Shown here: piece by piece, positions 28,701 to 39,188 of the stretch | How positions within the stretch are numbered: the first letter of the stretch is position 1 | Layout: each line of letters starts with the position of its first letter | Assembly (NCBI GenBank): GCA_039000515.1 | Contig: JBCFYV010000012.1 | Location: 119,288,556-119,352,555 of the forward strand | DNA: 64,000 bases | Direction: 5' to 3' | DNA from: Timema cristinae | Lineage: Eukaryota > Arthropoda > Insecta > Phasmatodea > Timematidae | The notes under the pieces: generated by a model | Seen by the model: the letters and a program-made list of their open reading frames with translations, nothing else | Database searches by the model: none | What the model was told of the DNA's origin: nothing | Position numbers and translations under genes: made by a program

Positions 28701-31700
28701 CCTTTTGTGTGGTTATCAAGCTTTATATCTTGTGTCATGTCACTTTCATAATGGCTGACAAACGTGTTTCTTTGAGACATCAACCACTTGGGTTCCTTTT
28801 CATGTGAGAACTGTTAACATAGGTATGTATGTGTTGCCTAACATTGTAATTATTTGGTGCGCAAATTCAACATTTTTGTTTTAATTGATATGTGTCAAAG
28901 AAAGAGCATATATTTGTTACAAGAACCTCACACACCAGATTTTAATAAATTATGTAAAGTTTCCAAATTTACTATTCCTACGACATTTATAAAAATAAGA
29001 ACAGGGCCGCATTGCGTGTTGGTACATCTAAAGGTCCACAGGTTGTAATTTAGACATGCGTGCTGCGGTCACAGCCACATCCTTAACCGAAACACACTCA
29101 CATATGCGAGCTTGTGTGTGTGTGCGTGTGCATGGTGGAACTGAGCCAGTTTATCGACTAAGGAGCAAGAAGTCTTCAGGTGACGTAAAAGGACCTGGTC
29201 GGCTTCCTACACAAGTAAAGGGGATTGGTGGAGGGGGGAAGGGGGGGGGCCTTCTTGGGTCCTAAATCTTCCCATATGTTTGGGAAAATTTATTGGTAAA
29301 CAAAGATGGACACCCACACATATTTTGCAAGCTTACAAATGAACATATATACATATATGTATAACACACACATATTCTGCCAACCCACATATGCAAACAC
29401 ACACCCAACCATACATAAACAAGGAGGGTCATGTGTGTTTTAAATATGGGAAGGGGGGGGGGGAGAGATTGAAGTCCCATCTGCTGGAGGTGAGTGAGAC
29501 CCACCCCCTACCCCCTCCTTGAGAGAAAATTTCAAGAATTTCACCTTATGGGAGGGAATTTTAGAGCATCTAAGGACATTTTCACAACAACAACAAAGTT
29601 TCTGAAAAATCAACAAAAAATAAAATGTAGTTGTAGATGAGCGCATTGAAAGAGAAACATTATATTTTTCACAAGTTTCTTGAAGAGAATAAAAAAGAAA
29701 AGAAAACAGTTGAAGAGTGAATGGGAGAAAATTTGACATTTTAAAATTTAATCTTTGTTAACTCGGATGTTGACGATTCAAAGTTGTTAATAGCAAATCA
29801 CAAATACATCATTTTAATTTTTTCATAAAAATCAACAACGAAAAAGGAAAATACAGTAGAGTGATAAGAGGGCACAAGGTGATAGTTACAGGATGGAAGT
29901 TTTACATTAAATATGTGCCAAATATCTTAATTTTAACATATTTAGGATTTATACCTAGTCCTCGCCATTCTCAGCAGTATTTATAATATCATATAAAAGT
30001 GACAGTTTCAGATCCCATTACGGTACTTGACATAGTTTTGTGTAGGGAATGTAAATGTAATTTTAGTAACTATAGAATAATTATTAAGACCTCACTTCTG
30101 GATTTGAACCAAAGTCTCCACAAGGTAATCCGGACATGGTCAACAACACCTAGAGAGTAGTTATACTAATATAAGAACAAATTATCAAAATGTGAGTACA
30201 ATAAATGAAATTTTGTAAATGTTGTACCCAACTATCGCCCACATTTTGGAAAACACCTAAATTTATACTTGCAAGATAACTTAGCTTCTGCGCCCATGTG
30301 ACGCCATCTGTTTTCTCGCCCTTATTTAGCCACCATAATTCAACAAATGTTGAGCGTTCTCACCACTCGTAGCGCTATCAGCAGGGCTTATACACATGCG
30401 CGCACCAGTAAAAACAGTAACAACCTTGCATTTTCTGCATGAAAATATATTTATCCTACAGACAGATATCCAGCAGATAAATTCACTTCATAATACTATA
30501 ACCTTTATCTTGTCGCTAACTTTAACCTCCCATGGCAATATTTATCCGGTAATCATAAGACCAGCCCTAACCCTGTCAAATGATATGTTGCTACACACAT
30601 TCTTATTAATTTTAAATAAAACACTAATTAAAACAATAATTCAGCGAGAAACATTGATTTTCCAAAGCAATCTGGACATGTGTGTTTGGCGGATCAAACT
30701 AGCTCTTTAAGGCTATCATTTAAGAAGATGACAGGCACAGGCTGCCCCACCCAACACCCAATCATCCAAAACCACTTTCAGGGGTCGCAAACATTGGCCA
30801 GGATAATATATCAAAGAGTGATCCCCTTAAGTACCCCTTGTCTATGAGGTTGGGACCCACCCTAAATTATGCAAGGACGTCCACACAAAAAGGGGTCAAG
30901 GGGCTCAAATAGTCGATGAGAAATTCCTAAACACCACAAACCCAGCGGGCTTATAACATTCCTGGGTAGAGATGTCCGGTAGTAGGAGAACAAACAGGGA
31001 GGAGAAAAAATACAAATGGCGATACAATGTGTTGTGATCCCCCCTCTTCCTCTTGCCTTATTAAATGACATCATTCTATTCACAAAGATCCATTCTATGC
31101 TCCTATACCAGTTACTTTTCATGGCCGGTTCACCCCCCCCCCCTAACCCCCCCCTCCCCGAGTCACCGGTAGCTGTGGTATCAATGATAGCTCATTGTTA
31201 GATGATTGTTTCCACATGTCCATCACAGACTCTGACTTAAACTAAGAGTGAACAATGATCGTGAACCACGGGTGGATTCCTAGAAAGCTCAGTGGTAGTG
31301 CATTGCCTTGCTAAGGCAAAGCTTCTGGGTTCGGTTCCCGTGTGTCCAAGGGTGTAATTTTTCAAATTTACTAATAAATATTCATTACAAAAACCAAAAG
31401 AAAGAGGGAGAGAAGAAAGAAAACTCACTCACATCTTTTTTTTTTTTTGTTAGCCGTAGAATTTCGACTGCTCTGTGAGAATCAGACCTTGGAGGTTGTC
31501 TACACCTCGTACCTCCAATGAGATGAAGTGCCGATAGTGATTATGAAGGGGTGGAGCCTGTGGAAATCTTAAGCCTGACCATGGTTCTCTTCCAAGGAAA
31601 ATACTTATGTTACCACTGGGAATTAAACCCAGGGCCTCTATATTGGTAGCCAGGGGCGCTGAACACTATACCAAGAGGTTGGTCACTGACGTACTTGACA

Positions 31701-34700
31701 CTCCACTAGTCCAAGAGCTTGGTCACTCACGTCCTTAATACTCCACTAGACCAAGAGGTCGGCCACTCACGTACTTGATACTCCACTAGACCAAGAGGTT
31801 GGTCACTCACGTACTTGACACTCCACTAGACCAAGAGGTTGGTCACTCACGTACTTGACACTCCACTAGACCAAGAGGTTGGTCACTCACGTACTTGACA
31901 CTCCACTAGTCCAAGAGCTTGGTCACTCACGTCCTTAATACTCCACTAGACCAAGAGCTTGGTCACTCACGTCCTTAATACTCCACTAGACCAAGAGGTT
32001 GGTCACTCACGTACTTGACACTCCACTAGACCAAGAGGTTGGTCACTCACATACTTGACACTCCACTAGACCAAGAGGTCGGCCACTCACGTACTTGACA
32101 CTCCACTAGACCAAGAGGTTGGTCACTCACGTACTTGACACTCCACTAGACCAAGAGCTTGGTCACTCACGTCCTTAATACTCCACTAGACCAAGAGGTT
32201 GGTCACTCACATACTTGACACTCCACTAGACCAAGAGGTTGGTCACTCACATACTTGACACTCCACTAGACCAAGAGGTCGGCCACTCACGTACTTGACA
32301 CTCCACTAGACCAAGAGGTTGGTCACTCACGTACTTGACACTCCACTAGACCAAGAGGTCGGCCACTCACGTACTTGACACTCCACTAGACCAAGAGGTT
32401 GGTCACTCACATCCTTGATACTCCACTAGACCAAGAGGTTGGTCACTCACATACTTGACACTCCACTAGACCAAGAGGTTGGTCACTCACATACTTGACA
32501 CTCCACTAGACCAAGAGGTTGGTCACTCACATACTTGACACTCCACTAGACCAAGAGGTTGGTCACTCACGTACTTGACACTCCACTAGACCAAGAGCTT
32601 GGTCACTCACGTCCTTAATACTCCACTAGACCAAGAGGTTGGTCACTCACGTACTTGACACTCCACTAGACCAAGAGGTTGGTCACTCACATACTTGACA
32701 CTCCACTAGACCAAGAGGTCGGCCACTCACGTACTTGACACTCCACTAGACCAAGAGGTTGGTCACTCACGTACTTGACACTCCACTAGACCAAGAGGTC
32801 GGCCACTCACGTACTTGACACTCCACTAGACCAAGAGGTTGGTCACTCACATCCTTGATACTCCACTAGACCAAGAGGTTGGTCACTCACATACTTGATA
32901 CTCCACTAGACCGAGAGGTTGGTCACTCACGTCCTTGACACTCCACTAGACCAAGAGGTTGGTCACTCACGTACTTGACACTCCACTAGACCAAGAGGTT
33001 GGTCACTCACGTACTTGATACTCCACTAGACCAATTGGTCGGTCACTCATGATACTCCACTAGACCAAGTGGTCGGCCACTCACATACTTGATACTCCAC
33101 TAGACCAAGAGGTCAGCCACTCACGTACTTAATACTCCACTAGACCAAGAGGTCAGCCACTCACGTACTTGACACTCCACTAGACCAAGAGGTTGGTCAC
33201 TCACGTACTTGACACTCCACTAGACCAAGAGGTTGGTCACTCACATACTTGATACTCCACTAGACCAAGCGGTCGGTCACTCATGATACTCCACTAGACC
33301 AAGAGGTCGGCCACTCACGTACTTGATACTCCACTAGACCAAGAGGTCAGCCACTCACGTACTTGATACTCCACTAGACCAAGAGGTTGGCCACTCACGT
33401 ACTTGATACTCCACTAGACCAAGAGGTTGGTCACTCATGTCCTTAATACTTCACTAGACCACGGGGTCGTTCACTCACGTCCTTGGTTTTACTATAGTTC
33501 TCCACTCTTGCATTTTTGCTTACTCATTTTATTTTCTGTCTTGTAAACTAATTTTGAGAAAAGGTATTTAAAAAAAACTCCGCACAATGAACTTGGCTCA
33601 CAAAAACTCAAAATGCTAATTTCATGACTGGCAGACAACCTGTTTGTTGATGAACCCAACTTTACCACACTACACGACTTATAAATTCACTTAACCTAGG
33701 ACAGCACACCTAACACACTACGCCCAGTCTTAGGGCCAGAAGCTATATAATAGTCCGGTGATAAAATGAAACACGAAATCAGTAATAAATTAAAGAGGCA
33801 CTCCCTGGAGTAGAGCTGGGGACCACTTGTCTGTAGTCGACCTTCATGGCCTCTCGGACACACAACAGGTCCAGGCAAGAGCTCTCAAAACAATGAATCA
33901 CAAAATGTGACAGCGAATAAAACTTGCCCGTTGTCTTTAATTGCAAGTAATGGCTAGTCTACGATCAGTCGCACCCCGCACCAACCGCTTGTTGGACGCA
34001 AACTCACTCGCAAGAGCAAACTCACTCGCAAGACGTGCTATGTTTTTTGTTCTGCCTAGACAAAAACTGTCCAAAGTAAAATGTCAGTAAAAGTAATTTC
34101 AACCAAAATGACTCCATCATCAAAAGTTTTATTATAGTTTGCAAACATGAGTTAAAGAGAACCAAATTAATATATGAAAATGATTATTAAATTATTACAC
34201 TTAATAAACAATTTTAAATGCAACACTTTTTTTTTTCTTTCTTCGATGGCACTGAAGACATTTTATTCAATAAGCCAGGAATACGTGTTCTATTCACTCC
34301 CGATGCTACTTTCTTGATTTCTTAATGCGCTCAATCCAGATGTGACCCATATAACCTAGCCCTAACTCAACACAAACTTCGTCTGCTAGATAACCAGGTG
34401 ACATATTTTGTGTCTACCTACAAATGAAATACCTTTTAAAATACATTTTCACAAACTTATATTCTTGTCCAAATAACTAATTTCTTTAGTTGATTACATT
34501 AGTGCACCTATATTAGTTTTCCGAGTGGCCGAACACAAGCCAAGGCAACTAACTACATTAGCGCCATTTTAATAAAATGTAAATCCTGAAACAGGTACTG
34601 CAGCACATTACTCGAATAACGCAAATATTAAATTACATAAAGTTAGGGTTTTCAGCAATCTGGAATGGAATCCTATCACTAAGCGAATACGTATTGCTAT

Positions 34701-37700
34701 TAATTATCTACACACTATTTGATGCGAAATTTAGAATAATAACTGTAATTGAATTAAATACTTTTTGGGGGGAATGCGATTCTCTGGAATGTGAGGCCCA
34801 GGGAAATTACCCCCATTGCTTCCCTCTCCTCCCTCTTAGACGTGGCCCTGAAGAACTACATAACCGCTAGAGACCGATAATGTTAATCTCCTTCCGATGT
34901 GTGATTCTGACATGAGACTGCGTTTGTGCGTTCTATTGTGGACAGATGATATTACGAGTGCGACAGCTGAATGTAGACTGGGCCTAATTGAGAGTAAGGC
35001 TTGGTTTACATACATGCATCGACATGTAGTGTACAGTAATAAGAAAAATAAAACTGCTAATAGAAACATTGTAATTAAAATCTTAATACAAATGGATGGA
35101 TTTTTATTCATAGAAATTTGTCAAATCTTAGTTACCTAAGTTCAAAGGTCATCTATGCTCAACTCTTGGATAATGTGTTGAAAGTTATGGTTATGTCAAC
35201 TAAAACATTGTGTACTATGTACTAAGTTTCGATTATGAGCCCTATCATTGAAAGTAATGTACTGTATGTTTCAACTTCTTGCACACTATGTTTTATGCAA
35301 TGTTCACTATTAGTTATGCGTTATGCATTAAAATAAACCCGGTCTAACAAATGTGTGAATCACAAATCCTTGAAGCACCAATAAAAAAAACTCTGTTTGG
35401 ACATTTTGTTCAAGCTCCATTGCCCCCGCCATTGCCCCAGACGCAACTCCCTCCCTCTGGGCCAGTTTTACAACACTGTAAATTAACAACAGCTGCTTTG
35501 ACCACACTTTTATTACTTTGAGGAGAAGAAAATATATAATTTAGTTAGTATATAAAAAATACTGGTATGAGACTTGTTTCAAGATTTACAGCCATTCCAA
35601 AACGTTGAGATTACTATCTATCATCAACAGTAGGTAGCTGGCTCGTATTACTAAGATGTCTACCTCGATAGCCGAGATATTTCCTTACTGCAGGCCTAGA
35701 AACTGTATGTTAGGTAGCAAACCTAGGTTAGACCATGGATTCGAGCCGTGTCGACTCTGATTGCGATGTTGACCGCTACCCACACTCACCGGTACTCCCT
35801 GCTGTAGTAGACGCTCTGCCCTCACTGCTCCGTGGTCACTGGACCCCAGAGAGGAGCTAGATAGCGAGCACCGGGGGCTGGACGACATGCCGCTACCGCT
35901 GCCCCTCGTGGGGCCCAACAGGTGGTACCCGGAGGCCCGGCCGCTGTCCAGGCTTGCCGTACTGTGCCGGGAACCCGACCCGGAACCTGAACCAGAGCCC
36001 GAGGATCCGGGGCTGTCTCGACCGGGGCTCTGTGGAAGAGATATGGGGACACATTAGCAGGGGCGGGGTTTGGGGGTACACTGTGACACGGTTTTAATGG
36101 CGCAGTAAAAATATTTATATTTATCATTAATAAAGATATGAACATAAATGATATTTGAACCTGGTGGCTCGGTGATAAAGCATTGATGTGTTAAGAAAAA
36201 GGTTCTGGGTTTGATTACTGTGTTCATAACATTACCATTATTTTAACAATGAGCTACCTGGTTAAATCTCTTAGAAAATAAATATATTTATATACAGATA
36301 TACATGTGTGTGCAAAGAGTGCACAACGGAATAAACGTCGAGATCATTTAGTCTGATTTTACAAATGACAAAGAGATCGAGGTTCGAATTCCAGCTAAAT
36401 GTATTATGGAAGGGTTTCTTTTGCCCCCTCCCCCCAAATGGTATCCTCCCTCAACAAAAAAAAGTACTAACACATTTCTTTGAAATGTTACCTTCCTCAT
36501 ACTATTAGTGTAGTTAAGTTAGTAAAAAATATATAGCATGGGAGTTAAAAATAAGTAAATTGTTAACTGAAGGCTAACTTTTTTAATATATCGAGAAGTT
36601 TTTCTCCTTTTTTTGAAATAATTTAATATGATTTTATATCAAGAGTGGGTCTCTGGGGTAGGGATGGACATCAAACATCGGTATTTTAAAAACATTGATG
36701 TTTATTGGGCGATCATTTTCAACCATCGATGTTCACGGTTCGATGTTTGCTGATCGATGACGTGTGTGTCTTGGGTGTCGCTAAAGAACATTGATGGTTG
36801 AAAATCATCGCCCACCAAACATTATAATTATAATGTACAGTATGTTACATATATTGAAACAAGGGTTCTTATTGGTTTACCTGTTGGTAGGGATGATTTC
36901 TAATGGGAGAGGGGGGGGGGGGCATCAATGTCCCTACCGAAATGATAATATCAATCAATGAAAAGAATCATTACCTGTAAAATATCGATTTTATAAAAAA
37001 ATAAAACACTATATTTTGTTTTTTAACTCAACTAAACTGTAACTGAAGGTCATATTTAACAGTGAATGAGAGGGGTGGCGGGGATTATAGCAGGGTGGTT
37101 AAGGGTTAGAGCTGACACTCGTAGTTCCGACAATAACACACACATGTATTATTACCACACCTTAGATATTGGTACAAAATATCAATGGTTAAAAATTATC
37201 AACCTATAAAAGTCGATGGCATGTGCATCGAAATTTAAATATTGTTTAGAAAACATCGATGTCTGATGTTCATTCCTATCAATAACTGCTGGTGGGTTAA
37301 GTAGGACAAACTTTGACAAAGACAAGAAACTGTTTGGAAAGAGTAGGCGGTTTCGAAATGAGTGGTTTTACAAACAGTGGACGATTGTTGATATTATAAT
37401 ATTATTTAACAGATATTTTTTAAATAGTTTTTTTTAAATTCAAAATGTATGCATTATTTTATAAACATAATTTGTTTAAATTTGAGCTAAAGATTTTGAT
37501 TTATTGAATATAAATAAATGTACTGCAGATACAGTTACTTAATTTATTTGAATAAAAAAACAACTTAAAACACCTGTTATATTGATAAATAATCGATTTA
37601 AAAAAAAAATCAATATTTTTAAAAACATCAATGTTTTCCCCTATTGATGCTAAGGTATCCGATGGTAACATCAATATTTTTCTTTCAATGTCCATCCCTA

Positions 37701-39126
37701 CTTTGAGGGGGAGGCAGGGGAGGGGGGATTGAAAATTGGGACTTTGTGAATTAAATATGGGCAAATGGAAATTTCCTGCTGTACGGGAATGATATATTTA
37801 TATAGGTTCTTAACCAGGGGGTCCCGTGCCCCTTGAGGGTATGTAATGGGTGCTCAGGGTATGGGACTCTATTTATGAACAATTTAATAAAATAGCTGTT
37901 GTTAGATTATAATAAAATATCACCCTTCAATACAGATTGTGCATTTGTGATTTATCTTTGTTCTATAGAATATATAATAGAACCCTTAGTGTATAACTTT
38001 CTTTCAACTATTATATAACCAGCCCGATGGCCTAGTGGTCAGTTCACCTGGTCCCGGGCTCTATTCCCGGTTGGTACCTCGGGTATTTTTCGCTTTAGGG
38101 GAATTATCCCAATGGTCACCAGGGTTTAGTTAATCAGACTTAAGTTAAGTTAGGTCTCACCCCAGCTCTACAAAATCCTAATAGCCACCATCACATCTTA
38201 TCATTGCGGTTACGACGTGTGGACAACATCCTATGTTGTATTCTGGGTAACAAACATTTTGTGCCAACACAGCGGCTGGTATTCTTCACACTAAGCGACC
38301 TAACCTGGATTTCAAAGTCCCCCTCAATTATAATAAAATGCTGTTCTGTTCCTATACATATGGGTGAAACAAAGATATTGCGATGTGTCGAAGTCATTCT
38401 GATAACTAATAGCCCTGGTGATGATTATTCCGACAATCTGGGACATATTGGGCAATCCACTGGCGGTTTTGTAACGCTAGAAGGGTCGAGAACCCCCTGG
38501 TCTATATGAAAGGTACTATCCCCGAGTATTTACCTGAGTCATGTCGATACCCTGGTCCTCTTGCAGCGACAGTTGGTGGTGATAATAGGTGGAGCCTTTC
38601 CCGGCAAGCATCAACTGAGTGTACTGCACCCCCTGGGACAAACAGTACTGCATCACACACACACACCAGTGGCGGCTCGTGGAATGTTGCCAGGAACCAA
38701 GTTTGTAAAAATATCTATATATATTTCCTCCCATTCAATATCACCCCTGGTCTTAAAATAAGTTGTGAAACGGAAAATTTTCCAACTATTTAAACGTAAT
38801 GAGTGCACTCGAGATGTCCCAAGTTTTAAAAATTTCCCTTCAGTTTAATTGATGACCTGGCAGTCTAGGGGTAAGGTGTCGGACTTCTGTGTTGGGGGTC
38901 CGGAGTTCAATCCTAGGTCCCTGCACACATTTATCTGATTACCAAACCCTTCCTTCACCTCTGACAAGACGTGTATTAATCACAACTTGTGAATGTGTGG
39001 AATGCCAGGCCTCCACCGTGGTTCGGATTCCACGTTAAACTGTAGGTCCTTCATTTCATCTCACAATCACCCTACCATCACACATTGGCGTAAGTGCGTA
39101 TAACCGAACGGGTAGAAAGATGCGGT

Positions 39127-39188
<62 letters not shown>

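Noticed and set aside
35685..35789. Continuation of Caskin exon 3 past the GTGAGT
   Set aside because: The SAM1 start in the next exon joins exactly at GVP, so the donor is used.
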